DNA of 18,693 bases, from positions 1 to 18,693 of the forward strand of contig JAZLEZ010000049.1 of assembly GCA_045615505.1 (NCBI GenBank), written 5' to 3'. This stretch comes from JAZLEZ01 sp045615505 (lineage in GTDB: Bacteria > Spirochaetota > Spirochaetia > Sphaerochaetales > Sphaerochaetaceae). The notes beneath the pieces are model-generated. The model made no database searches. It had not been told where the DNA came from and saw nothing but the letters and a program-made list of their open reading frames with translations. Below are positions 1 to 7,878 of this stretch, in pieces; position 1 is the stretch's first letter; every line of letters starts with the position of its first letter. Made by a program: the position numbers and the translations under genes.

Positions 1-111
1 AAATCTTTCAAAACAGCTGAAGAAACCTATTCAGTAATCATCTGCCCCCCAATTCATCTTCAGCCGCTCTAATCTGACTGCCTAAGTCACTATCAACCGC
101 TATAATTTTCT
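1..111. other. Left-edge flank with no recognised gene
   Basis: This is the stretch downstream of the aminotransferase stop. All three minus-strand frames contain stops. The longest open stretch is a 28-codon minus-strand frame (124 to 38, GTG start inside the aminotransferase tail). It begins MFSVKKIIAVDSDLG and runs through a six-G tract at 45-50. It could be a remnant or a chance frame, and I recognise no family. No terminator hairpin is visible, so the glycan operon may continue past the window edge. Confidence 0.4.
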
Positions 112-1389
112 TTACAGAAAACACGCTTTAATAATCTCCATCACCCTCTCCTGCTCCTCATCCGTCATCTTGTTATCACTCGGCAGGCAGAGGCCTCTAT
201 CGAAGATATCTGCACCGACATCTATAGCGCTTCCAGCGATATATGCGTTAGTCTTACAACGAATACTACCGCCTCTTCCAACGCATTCGTGCATGCGGTA
301 CATCGGCTGCATATGCATGGGCTTCCAGATGGGACGACCTTCTGCGTTGATGGATGCAATTGCTTCAAGTATTTCTGTCGGGCAGGTTTTGTTTGGCTCT
401 TTTTGGAAGAGTGCTTCGTTGTCACTTCTGACCTGCTTGCACATTGCATTTTTGTCAATAGTCAGTGCAGATATCCAGTAGTTTGGCTTTGTTCCGTCTG
501 TGATGGGATTCATCTTAATAGGAAGCTCTTTTAGTCCTTCTTTGTATCTCTCGTATATTGCCTTCTTTTGTGCAATATGCTCTTCAAGATATGGATACTG
601 TCCTCTGACAACACCTGCAATTACATTGCTCATGCGGTAGTTATAGCCAACTTCCTCATGCTGATACCACGATGCTGCTTCTCTGGCTTGTGTACTCCAT
701 TTCCTTGCCCTGTTGGCATCCTCCATGCTGTTGGTTAAAAGACAGCCACCGGCAGAGCCTGTGATGATTTTGTTGCCGTTGAAGCTGATTGCACTGTAAT
801 CACCGAAGGAACCGCACTGCTTCCCGTTCACAGTTGCACCCATGGCTTCTGCAGCATCTTCAATCATCAAAGCACCGTGTCTTTCGCAGATACGCTTAAT
901 CTCGTCAATGCGTCCCGGAAAGCCGTAGAGCTCGGCACAGACAACCAATTTAACCTCGGGATAGAGATCAAATGCCTTTTCAAGTGCTACGAGGTCCATA
1001 TTCCAAGACTCCAGTTCCGTGTCTATGAATACAGGAATACCGCCCTCATAGACAACCGGATTCAGAGTTGCAGAAAAAGTCATATCTGAGCAGAATACTC
1101 TTTTACCTTCCAGTGCACCGTGACCTGTTTCCGGTTTTCCGTAGAGTTTCTCTCCGGCAAGCTTACAGCAAAGGTGAAGCGCTGCTGTGCAGCAGGAGAG
1201 ACCTACAGCATACTTAACACCAGCCTTTTCAGCTGCGATTCTTTCTACCTCATCTATATTTTTGCCTACTGTACTCATCCAGTTTGTATCATAGGCTTCT
1301 TTAACAAATTCAAGCTCTTCTCCATGCATTGTAGGAGTGGCTAAATATATATGCTTCTCAAATGGTTTCATATCTGTTTTTTTGAACAT
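112..1389 (-). CDS. DegT/DnrJ/EryC1/StrS family PLP-dependent sugar aminotransferase
   Basis: A 425-residue fold-type I aminotransferase that transfers an amino group to a nucleotide-linked keto-sugar. The family signature is clear: a PLP-facing Asp in EDAAEAMG (about residue 178) and the Schiff-base Lys in FNGNKIITGSAGG (about K207), plus an N-terminal NWMSTVG and a C-terminal PMHMQPMY segment as in PglE-like enzymes. The start is the ATG at 1389 rather than an upstream TTG at 1407, because GGAGAGG sits about 6 bases before it. It lies 14 bases after the small unknown gene. The upstream PglF-like 4,6-dehydratase would supply a UDP-4-keto-6-deoxy sugar, so a UDP-4-amino-4,6-dideoxy-GlcNAc product (bacillosamine or legionaminate route) is likely but inferred. 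The exact substrate is not shown by the sequence. Confidence 0.9.
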   Translation of the reverse strand: MFKKTDMKPFEKHIYLATPTMHGEELEFVKEAYDTNWMSTVGKNIDEVERIAAEKAGVKYAVGLSCCTAALHLCCKLAGEKLYGKPETGHGALEGKRVFCSDMTFSATLNPVVYEGGIPVFIDTELESWNMDLVALEKAFDLYPEVKLVVCAELYGFPGRIDEIKRICERHGALMIEDAAEAMGATVNGKQCGSFGDYSAISFNGNKIITGSAGGCLLTNSMEDANRARKWSTQAREAASWYQHEEVGYNYRMSNVIAGVVRGQYPYLEEHIAQKKAIYERYKEGLKELPIKMNPITDGTKPNYWISALTIDKNAMCKQVRSDNEALFQKEPNKTCPTEILEAIASINAEGRPIWKPMHMQPMYRMHECVGRGGSIRCKTNAYIAGSAIDVGADIFDRGLCLPSDNKMTDEEQERVMEIIKACFL

Positions 1390-1403
1390 TTTTTTCCTCT
1401 CCG

Positions 1404-1694
1404 TCAAATTCCATAATTAAATGTGCGTTCTTCCTTACATACTTCTTTATATCGTGAAAGAGCTTGATTATCATATCCGATTATGTCTTCCCACTTGTAT
1501 TCAGACAGCCAACATACAGCGTGATGAAAACCGTCCTTTTCATCCGGAGTTACAATATAAACCTTAACACCGTCCATCTGCTTGTATTTCTCAGTTTTCA
1601 GAGGTACATTTACCGGTTTGGAAACTTCCTGCGGGTGTTCCCGATTATTGTTTTGAGCTTTGATTATCCAGCCAGTCGTAAGACAACCAGACAT
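1404..1694 (-). CDS. Small hypothetical protein between the NusG-like gene and the aminotransferase
   Basis: A soluble protein of up to 96 residues that I do not recognise. The C-terminal 57 residues are aromatic and charged (VYIVTPDEK, HHAVCWLSEYKWEDIIGYDNQ) and look like real coding sequence. There is no signal peptide or membrane segment. The first ATG (1694) overlaps the NusG-like gene by 50 bases and has only a weak AGG before it. An internal ATG at 1577 would give a 57-residue protein that clears the overlap, also with a poor ribosome site. The true start is therefore undecided. Its stop sits 14 bases before the aminotransferase start, so it is probably co-transcribed in the glycan operon. 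Function unknown. Confidence 0.55.
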   Translation of the reverse strand: MSGCLTTGWIIKAQNNNREHPQEVSKPVNVPLKTEKYKQMDGVKVYIVTPDEKDGFHHAVCWLSEYKWEDIIGYDNQALSRYKEVCKEERTFNYGI

Positions 1695-2142
1695 TGAAAC
1701 CTATGTTCAGGGCAACCTTTGCAAGCTTGTGCCGTCTGTCCAGTTTGACTATCATACCCTCACTCTCTTTGAGAACACCTGAGATTATTTTCACTTTATC
1801 TTTTTCATGAACTGCACAGGAAACACCAACAGTACCGCTGTTGTTGAAAATCCAGTGGGCAAATTCATAATCTGAACCGCGCAAAACAGGAGATTTGTCC
1901 GAATAGAATAAAAGCCTTACCTTGAAACCCTTAACGGCATCCAGAATCTGCTGAATACTGTCTGCATAAACAAAAGCGTAACCGGGAATCAACTTGATTC
2001 TGTTGTCCACCCATTTGCCATGCTGTTTTTCTCTACGGATTTTGTAGGGGACAATGACCTTAATATCCTTTACCTGACAGGCAAATTTCTCTTCACAGCT
2101 CATGAAGCAATAGACACAACAGGCAACCTTAAAACCGTCCAT
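1645..2142 (-). CDS. NusG-family specialised transcription antiterminator (LoaP-like)
   Basis: A 165-residue NusG paralog. The N-terminal NGN domain (about residues 1-100) includes VPYKIRREKQHGKW and LIPGYAFVY, the region equivalent to the RNA-polymerase contact face. A C-terminal KOW domain follows (about 112-156: DKVKIISGVLKESEGMIVKLDRR, then LAKVALNIGF). Such paralogs bind elongating RNA polymerase and stop premature termination in selected long operons; LoaP does so for polysaccharide and antibiotic clusters. I place the start at the ATG at 2142, where AAGGGG has good spacing, rather than at 2160. It sits among glycan genes, after the dehydratase and before the aminotransferase, as expected for a factor acting on this operon. 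The LoaP label is from domain pattern and context; RfaH- or UpxY-type is the alternative. Confidence 0.8.
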   Translation of the reverse strand: MDGFKVACCVYCFMSCEEKFACQVKDIKVIVPYKIRREKQHGKWVDNRIKLIPGYAFVYADSIQQILDAVKGFKVRLLFYSDKSPVLRGSDYEFAHWIFNNSGTVGVSCAVHEKDKVKIISGVLKESEGMIVKLDRRHKLAKVALNIGFNVWLSYDWLDNQSSKQ

Positions 2143-2168
2143 AACATCCCCTTTGGACATAGCTTCGC

Positions 2169-2191
2169 CAACCGCATGTCACCATGCGTTG
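2169..2191 (-). promoter_or_regulatory. GNRA-capped hairpin upstream of the NusG-like gene
   Basis: On the minus strand CAACGCATG and CATGCGGTTG pair as a 9-bp stem with one bulged G, closed by a GTGA tetraloop (GNRA class). No T-run follows, so it is not an intrinsic terminator. It lies 26 bases before the chosen start of the LoaP-like gene. LoaP proteins are known to recognise an RNA hairpin in their target leaders, so this may be a recognition or autoregulatory element. That role is inference. Confidence 0.5.
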
Positions 2192-2245
2192 AAAAAACGA
2201 ATTATGTTCACACCATCCGTCGTTCTGCAGTTTGCAACCACGACT

Positions 2246-4099
2246 TCAAAGCGTTGCTTTTAATCTCCCCCCCCCTATCTCTGCTTTATTAACGGAAGAG
2301 TCAGACTTTTCTTCAGGACTTCTGAATTCAGGAACAAGTAAATGCAGCACTTCCAAAAGCTTTGCAGGAGACCTGAAAGGAAGATCCTTAACCAGAGTAT
2401 CAAGCTCTTTGACAGAGAAATCCGCAGCATTGGAAACCTTTGCCTTGAAAATCTTTTCATTAACTGTAGGAATCGTATTATCCTTGTTTGCAAGAAGCTC
2501 TTCATATAGCTTCTCACCCGGACGCAGACCCGTGATTTTAATAGTTGACCTGCCATCACCGAAAACATCAATAAGCTTCTGGGCAAAATCATAAATCTTA
2601 ACAGGCTCACCCATATCAAGAACCATTACCTCACCGCCATTGGCAAGAGTTGCAGCACGGAAAACAAGACTCACTGCCTCGGGAATTGCCATAAAGTAGC
2701 GAATGATGTTTCTGTCTGTAACGGTAATAGGCCTTCCGGCTCTGATTTCTTCAAGGAACAGAGGAAGCATGGAACCGCGGGAGCCTATTACATTTCCGAA
2801 ACGGACACAGCAGAAATCAGTACTCTCCGATTCTTCGTTGAAAGCAGCAGCCATCATCTCGACAACACGCTTTGTTGCACCCATTACATTGGTAGGATTG
2901 ACAGCCTTGTCTGTGGAAATCACAACAACCTTCCGGGTGCTGACAGCCTTGGCGCAGCTGAAAACATTGAAACTGCCGCAGATATTGTTGATAATTGCCT
3001 CTTCAGGATAGAGCTCCATAAGAGGAACATGCTTGTAGGCAGCAGCATGAAAAACAATATCAGGTTTGTAATCATTGAAAACCTTCATCATCTTCTCTGA
3101 ATTTCTCATATCACAGACAACAGGAATAATCCTGTCCGACCACTCTTTCTCATAGTTTAAGAGCCTTAGACAGAGATCGTGCAACTCCGTTTCATCAATA
3201 TCCAGAACAATCAGTTTTTCAAGACCGTATTCTATCAGCTGTTTGCAGATCTCACTGCCTATACTGCCACCTGCACCGGTAACAAGAATCGTCTTGCCGG
3301 AAAACATTTCAAACAAAGGCTCTTTTTCTATGGTATTGAGCTGACGCCCCAAAAGGTCAGCATAGTCAATGTCTCTGATTGAAACATCGGCTCTGCCCTT
3401 CTTCTCAAAAAGACTCGGAACAATCTTTGTCTGAACACCGAACTTGCTTGCAACGGATACTGCATTCTGAACTTTTTCAGAAGAAATGTTGGTAATTGCA
3501 ATGATAAGATTGTCAACCTTGTGGTTTTTGAAGACTGAATAAAGATCCTCAAGACTTCCGAAAACAGGATAACCCAGAACCAATTCACTGTGAAGATTCC
3601 TGTCATCATCTATAAAACCTATGATTTTGTAACCGAAATGTCCCTTCAAAGCCATTCTTGCCATTGAAGAACCCATATCTCCGGCACCGTAAATCACAGC
3701 ACAGGGAAGGGTGTCATCATCCTTTCCTTTAAGCTCAAAACCAATTCTGTAGAAAAACCTTGTACCGTTGACGGCACAGAAAGAAAGGACCGAATAGACC
3801 AGAATCCATCTGACATAGTAGGATGCAAAGCCTTTGGTATAACCGAAGAAAAGTACATAAACCGCAGTACAGATACCGGTGGAGATAATTGTTCCTTTAA
3901 GCATCTCCAGAGAAGAATCTGCAATTCTGTGTCTGTAAACCTGATGAAGACTCAGACAGAAGATGTAACCTGCAGACATTATTGCAAGATAAAGAACAGG
4001 AGTTTTATGAAGATGCTGTCCTATCAGATAAAACGACGCAAACCCCATAAATACTATGGCTATGAAATCAACCAGTTGCAATAATATTCTCTTACGCAT
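2246..4099 (-). CDS. Membrane-anchored UDP-GlcNAc 4,6-dehydratase (PglF/WbpM/CapD type)
   Basis: A 617-residue polysaccharide-biosynthesis dehydratase of the long form. Residues 1-115 hold about four membrane segments. A first Rossmann-like domain starts at VIYGAGDMG (135-143). The catalytic SDR domain starts at ILVTGAGGSIGSE (271-283), with AAAYKHVPL at 352-360 and STDKAVNPTNVMGATKR at 395-411. Met406 in place of the usual SDR Tyr, with Lys410, is the hallmark of the long inverting and retaining dehydratases, which convert UDP-GlcNAc to UDP-4-keto-6-deoxy sugars at the inner membrane face. The aminotransferase downstream fits as the next step. No Shine-Dalgarno precedes the ATG; a TATTAT hexamer ends 6 bases before it. 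The C-terminus passes through a nine-G tract. Stereochemistry (retaining or C5-inverting) cannot be decided by eye. Confidence 0.92.
   Translation of the reverse strand: MRKRILLQLVDFIAIVFMGFASFYLIGQHLHKTPVLYLAIMSAGYIFCLSLHQVYRHRIADSSLEMLKGTIISTGICTAVYVLFFGYTKGFASYYVRWILVYSVLSFCAVNGTRFFYRIGFELKGKDDDTLPCAVIYGAGDMGSSMARMALKGHFGYKIIGFIDDDRNLHSELVLGYPVFGSLEDLYSVFKNHKVDNLIIAITNISSEKVQNAVSVASKFGVQTKIVPSLFEKKGRADVSIRDIDYADLLGRQLNTIEKEPLFEMFSGKTILVTGAGGSIGSEICKQLIEYGLEKLIVLDIDETELHDLCLRLLNYEKEWSDRIIPVVCDMRNSEKMMKVFNDYKPDIVFHAAAYKHVPLMELYPEEAIINNICGSFNVFSCAKAVSTRKVVVISTDKAVNPTNVMGATKRVVEMMAAAFNEESESTDFCCVRFGNVIGSRGSMLPLFLEEIRAGRPITVTDRNIIRYFMAIPEAVSLVFRAATLANGGEVMVLDMGEPVKIYDFAQKLIDVFGDGRSTIKITGLRPGEKLYEELLANKDNTIPTVNEKIFKAKVSNAADFSVKELDTLVKDLPFRSPAKLLEVLHLLVPEFRSPEEKSDSSVNKAEIGGGRLKATL
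2267..2275 (-). repeat. Poly-G tract (nine G) in the 3' end of the dehydratase gene
   Basis: Nine consecutive G on the coding strand encode the Gly-Gly-Gly of AEIGGGRLKATL near the C-terminus. One lost G would end the protein after GGGD. One gained G would replace the last six residues with a 19-residue tail. Homopolymers of this length are typical slippage sites; whether this one varies is unknown. Confidence 0.85.
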
Positions 4100-4105
4100 G
4101 CGTAC

Positions 4106-4134
4106 ATAATATTATCATTTGCAACATGATGCAA
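4106..4134 (-). promoter_or_regulatory. Putative promoter of the glycan block, leaderless arrangement
   Basis: Minus-strand TTGCAT (4134-4129) and TATTAT (4111-4106) are separated by 17 bp. TATTAT ends 6 bases before the ATG at 4099, so transcription would begin at or next to the start codon. The rest of the gap back to the phosphofructokinase stop shows no terminator-like hairpin with a T-run. Read-through from upstream is therefore also possible. Confidence 0.4.
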
Positions 4135-4159
4135 CAACAGTTTGACTTTATTAAGCTCT

Positions 4160-5431
4160 TCAGTTTTTCATACTGGCAGGCTGTCTGGTATTTTCCAGAA
4201 CATCACGCCACAACGGACTGTCCGGAATTACATAGTTGCGCTTGCTGGTAGCTTCCCTGATGGGCATATGAACAAAACAGTTGTTTATCATTGAAACCAG
4301 AAGCTCTGTCTTTCCCGCCATGGCAGCATGAACGGCATTTGCACCCAGACGGGCGCAGTAGATGGAATCATAACTGTCCGCTTCTGCAGAACGGATAATG
4401 TAGGAAGGGTCCATGTATTTCACATTGACCGTCATATTGATGGACTTGAAGTATTCGTTGATTTTTGCCTGAAGGAACAGACCAATGTCGCTGAATCTTA
4501 CATTTCCGGAAGCATCTTTCATACCGGTTTGGGGCATAAGATCCTGTCCGGCACCCTCTGCAACCAGAATTACGGCATGACCCCGGCTTTCCAAACGCTT
4601 TTTGAGATTTTCAAGCAAACCCTTGGGCCCGTCAAGATCAAACGGACACTCGGGAATCAGACAGTAGTTTACATCACTTTGGGCCAGAGCCGCATGAGCC
4701 GCAATAAAACCGCTGGCTCTTCCCATAACCTTAACAAGACCCACTCCGTTTATGGCATTTCTTGCCTCAACATGAGCACCCCGGATTACCGGAACAGCAA
4801 GAGAAACCGCAGTATCAAAACCAAAAGATGTCTGAATATAGGCAAGATCGTTGTCTATTGTTTTGGGAATCCCTACAACTGCAATTTTCAAGCCTCGCTT
4901 TTCAACCTCTTTTGCTATTGCCAAAGCACCCCGCAATGTACCGTCACCACCCACTGTAAAAAGCATATTGATGTTCATTCTCTCGAGTGTATCTACAATT
5001 TCCTCTGTTCTTTCCCCGGCACCTCTTGCAGAACCCAGAATCGTACCGCCTTTCTCCTGAATTTCATCCACCAGAGCCGGCGTGAGTTCAATAAACGGAA
5101 AAGTAGATGTTGAAACCAGACCTTGATAGCCGTAAGGAACACCGGTAATCCTCCGGACTCCGTAACGATACCAAAGGCACCGGACAATTGCCCTTATAAC
5201 ATTGTTAAGCCCCGGACAAATACCTCCGCAAGTGGCAATTGCCGCATGAACATGAGTGGGATTAAAATAAATTTTTTCCCTCGGACCGGCCATTTCAAGC
5301 CTTTCCGGATTATCCGAAACGGAAGCTATGTCAAAGATTACAGTGTCCTTGTCTTCCGTGTAATCGTTCTGGACAATAGGACTCTTAATTTTAGCTTCAC
5401 CCAGACTTTTTATTGAAAAATCATGTCTCAT
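4160..5431 (-). CDS. 6-phosphofructokinase, long ATP-type (GGDG/PKTIDND group)
   Basis: A 423-residue cytoplasmic PFK that phosphorylates fructose 6-phosphate in glycolysis. Signatures are GGICPGLN (about 69-76), GGDGT (161-165) and PKTIDND (189-195), whose TID Asp is the catalytic base. The Gly in GGDG points to ATP; the Lys in PKTID is shared with pyrophosphate enzymes but also with plant and trypanosome ATP-PFKs. ATP use is therefore favoured, not proven. At 423 residues it is about 100 longer than the E. coli enzyme, with an N-terminal extension. I chose the ATG at 5431 because AGGGAG lies 8 bases before it; a GTG at 5467 is in frame but lacks a site. It follows the ModE-like gene closely, in one apparent unit with ligA. 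Confidence 0.93.
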   Translation of the reverse strand: MRHDFSIKSLGEAKIKSPIVQNDYTEDKDTVIFDIASVSDNPERLEMAGPREKIYFNPTHVHAAIATCGGICPGLNNVIRAIVRCLWYRYGVRRITGVPYGYQGLVSTSTFPFIELTPALVDEIQEKGGTILGSARGAGERTEEIVDTLERMNINMLFTVGGDGTLRGALAIAKEVEKRGLKIAVVGIPKTIDNDLAYIQTSFGFDTAVSLAVPVIRGAHVEARNAINGVGLVKVMGRASGFIAAHAALAQSDVNYCLIPECPFDLDGPKGLLENLKKRLESRGHAVILVAEGAGQDLMPQTGMKDASGNVRFSDIGLFLQAKINEYFKSINMTVNVKYMDPSYIIRSAEADSYDSIYCARLGANAVHAAMAGKTELLVSMINNCFVHMPIREATSKRNYVIPDSPLWRDVLENTRQPASMKN

Positions 5432-5470
5432 AACTGCATCTCCCTGTTCATAAACTGCCGGAAACACCGA

Positions 5471-5809
5471 TTAAAGGATTTTCTTCTTGAACTCCTCAAA
5501 AGGTTCCTGAAGAAGGTCTTTACAACGCTTCTGAAAGATTTCATAAGACTCTATGAATGACTTGGCATAGTCCGTGAGAAATGCACCGCTCCTGTTTTGA
5601 CCGCCCTTCTGACGAATCAGAATCTGTTTGTTCAAACCCTTTTCAAGATTGCGTATCATATTGAAAGCCTTGGAATAGGAGATATCAAGCTCCTTTGCTG
5701 CAGCTCTAAGAGACTTGTTCTCTTCAATTTTTCGCAGGAGCCAGAGAACACCTATTCCCATAAACTTATCGCCATCTTCCTCAAGATAAAGCTTTACCTT
5801 CAGCTCCAT
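5471..5809 (-). CDS. ModE-type winged-helix DNA-binding protein without molybdate domain
   Basis: A 112-residue protein matching the N-terminal DNA-binding half of ModE (LysR-type winged helix). The helix-turn-helix is about residues 33-55 (SLRAAAKELDISYSKAFNMI) and the wing follows at about 62-78 (ILIRQKGGQNRSGAFLT). There is no Mop/TOBE molybdate-binding region, so any metal sensing would have to be indirect. The ATG overlaps the end of ligA by 10 bases, and AGGAG lies 11 bases upstream inside ligA, so translation is probably coupled. The divergent operon beyond ligA encodes molybdenum-hydroxylase-like subunits, making that operon a plausible target. That link is inference from proximity. 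Confidence 0.85.
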   Translation of the reverse strand: MELKVKLYLEEDGDKFMGIGVLWLLRKIEENKSLRAAAKELDISYSKAFNMIRNLEKGLNKQILIRQKGGQNRSGAFLTDYAKSFIESYEIFQKRCKDLLQEPFEEFKKKIL

Positions 5810-7833
5810 AACAACAACTGCTCCTCTTTGCTGTCTGACTGTGTTTGCAGACCTAACATTTCAAGAAATTCACTTTCGGAAACAATCCTAACATTCAGAC
5901 TGCGGGCCTTTTCAAGCTTGCTGCCTGCATTCTCACCTGCAAGAAGACAGGAGGTTTTGGAAGACACGGATGATACCTCCGTACCGCCGCGACGGACAAT
6001 TTCCTCCATGGCCTTTTCTCTGGGTTTGAAATGTTCAAAGGTACCCGTTACACACCAAGTCTGACCTGCAAAAATCTGAATTTCATCACTTCTGTTTTCG
6101 TCTGCTGATTCTGACATTCTGAAACCGTTGTTTTTAAGAAATTCTATCAGTTTCGCAGTCTTTTCCTCGTGCAGACCTGCAACAATTTCCTGAGCAATTA
6201 CAGGACCGATACCGCTGATTTTTGAAAGAGATTCAACGGTAGCCTCGTTTTGCAGTTTCTCGATACTGTCAAAACCGGCATCAACAACGGAATCCACAGC
6301 TTTCTTTCCGAATTCAGAAATACCCAAACTGGTAAGAATGCGTCTGAAAGACTGTTTTTTACTGTCGGAGACAGCTTTTTTTACAGCATCAACCTTCTTT
6401 TTTCCAAAACCTTCAATCTCCAGAAGACAATCAAAGTGAAAAGTGTAAAGGTCCTCTATTTCAGTGACAAAACCCCTGTTGAAAAGCAAATCTATTGTAG
6501 AGGGTCCCAGCCCCTCGATATCCATCTGTTTTTTTGCACAGAAGAACTCGATTCTCCCTTTTTTCTGTGCAGGACAATCGGGATTTGAGCAGAAATGATG
6601 TGCACCTTTTTTTTGCAGAATACTACCGCAGACAGGACAGATCAAAGGCATTTGCCAAGTGGTGTTACCCCTTTCGTTTTTTTCAAGAACCGATTCCACT
6701 GCAGGAATTACATCGCCCCTTTTGCTGATGGAAACAGTATCTCCTATTGCAAGTTCCAGAGAATCCACATAATCCTGATTGTGCAAAGTTATGTTTTTGA
6801 TTGAAGAACCTGACAACAGTGTTTCTGAAATTCTGGCCATAGGAGTAACACGCCCCGTTCTGCCTATCTGAACATCTATGTCCTGAATTACGGACTGAGC
6901 CTGAGGAGCTTCAAATTTGAAGGCAATGGCCCAACGGGGATGATGCTCCGTATAACCTACAGCCTCCCTTTGTGCAAGGTCATTGACCTTGATTACAAGC
7001 CCGTCTATTTCATAGTCCAGAGAAGCTCTGGATTCTGTCCTTTTTCTGATATCATCTTCGAGTTTTTCATAGTCTTTGTCATAGAAACTGAGATTGGGAT
7101 CTACAGGAAAACCCAGAGATTTGAGTTCTTCAAGAATCTGCATATGATTGGTGAATTCCGTAGGTTCTTCCCAAAATCCCTCATAACAGAAAACCGAAAG
7201 CGGAACTTTAGCTGTTTCCGAACTTTTGTTCCTTCTTATTGTTCCGGCTGCAAGATTTCTCGGATTTGCAAAAGGCTCTGACAAAGTAGCATTTATTATT
7301 TCAAAATCCTTTTTCCTGAGAAAAACCTCACCTCTGACAGCAAGCGAAACAGGTTTGGAAAGCCTGAGCGGAACAGATTTTATTGTCTTCACATTGGGCG
7401 TTACATCATTTCCCACATGACCGTTTCCCCTTGTGACAGCCTTATCGAGAATTCCGTTTTTGTAGTAAAGAACTATTGAAAAACCGTCTATTTTTTCCTC
7501 CAGCACAAAACTGAGTTTTTTGCCGGTGGTATTTGCTTTTTCAGCCTTATCCAGAAAATGTATGATTTCCTGAATACTGTAAGCCTTATCAAGACTCAGA
7601 ACCGGAATTGAATGTTCTGCTTCGGGAAAATCCGAGGATAAATCACTGCCTACTCTTTGTGTAGGCGAATCAGGTTTCCTTTCTTCCGGATGCTGTCTTT
7701 CTATCAGAACGAGTTCGTCAAAAAGACGGTCGTATTCAAGGTCCGGAACTTCTGCCCGCCCTGTCTGATAGTAGGAAGTCTGATAATGCAAAAGCAGGTC
7801 CCTGAGTTCCTGCGCTCTCTCACTGTATGTCAT
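5800..7833 (-). CDS. ligA: NAD-dependent DNA ligase LigA
   Basis: A 677-residue replicative and repair ligase, the usual length. Domain order is Ia (YxxxxxEVPDLEYDRLFDEL near the N-terminus), the adenylation domain with the nucleotidyl Lys in EEKIDG (K114), the OB fold (about 310-395), a four-Cys zinc finger (C399, C402, C415, C420), helix-hairpin-helix repeats (about 430-560) and a C-terminal BRCT (about 585-665, WCVTGTFE). It is complete, with every expected motif present. It heads a minus-strand unit with the ModE-like gene and PFK. The ATG has no Shine-Dalgarno; a TAAAAT hexamer ends 6 bases before it. Confidence 0.97.
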   Translation of the reverse strand: MTYSERAQELRDLLLHYQTSYYQTGRAEVPDLEYDRLFDELVLIERQHPEERKPDSPTQRVGSDLSSDFPEAEHSIPVLSLDKAYSIQEIIHFLDKAEKANTTGKKLSFVLEEKIDGFSIVLYYKNGILDKAVTRGNGHVGNDVTPNVKTIKSVPLRLSKPVSLAVRGEVFLRKKDFEIINATLSEPFANPRNLAAGTIRRNKSSETAKVPLSVFCYEGFWEEPTEFTNHMQILEELKSLGFPVDPNLSFYDKDYEKLEDDIRKRTESRASLDYEIDGLVIKVNDLAQREAVGYTEHHPRWAIAFKFEAPQAQSVIQDIDVQIGRTGRVTPMARISETLLSGSSIKNITLHNQDYVDSLELAIGDTVSISKRGDVIPAVESVLEKNERGNTTWQMPLICPVCGSILQKKGAHHFCSNPDCPAQKKGRIEFFCAKKQMDIEGLGPSTIDLLFNRGFVTEIEDLYTFHFDCLLEIEGFGKKKVDAVKKAVSDSKKQSFRRILTSLGISEFGKKAVDSVVDAGFDSIEKLQNEATVESLSKISGIGPVIAQEIVAGLHEEKTAKLIEFLKNNGFRMSESADENRSDEIQIFAGQTWCVTGTFEHFKPREKAMEEIVRRGGTEVSSVSSKTSCLLAGENAGSKLEKARSLNVRIVSESEFLEMLGLQTQSDSKEEQLLLWS

Positions 7834-7839
7834 AAGTTT

Positions 7840-7868
7840 ATTTTAACCCGTGCGTTTTATTTAATAAA
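7840..7868 (-). promoter_or_regulatory. Putative ligA promoter, leaderless arrangement
   Basis: Minus-strand TTTATT (7868-7863) and TAAAAT (7845-7840) are 17 bp apart, and TAAAAT ends 6 bases before the ligA ATG. The -35 match is weak. The whole divergent gap to the plus-strand operon is only 51 bp. Confidence 0.4.
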
Positions 7869-7872
7869 GTGG

Positions 7873-7878
7873 TAGAAT
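7873..7878 (+). promoter_or_regulatory. Putative -10 element of the molybdenum-hydroxylase-like operon
   Basis: TAGAAT ends 6 bases before the GTG start at 7885, which would place the first transcribed base at or next to the GTG. No good -35 is seen at 16-18 bp spacing. The opposing ligA elements occupy the same short gap, so the two promoters would compete or be controlled together. Confidence 0.35.

Noticed and set aside
38..124. A 28-codon GTG-initiated frame after the aminotransferase
   Set aside because: It reads like protein but is too short, overlaps the previous gene's end, and matches no family I know; all three frames stop just beyond it.
4328..5113. A 261-codon open frame on the plus strand
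   Set aside because: It is fully antisense to the phosphofructokinase gene, has no recognisable domain, and is a by-product of codon use on the other strand.
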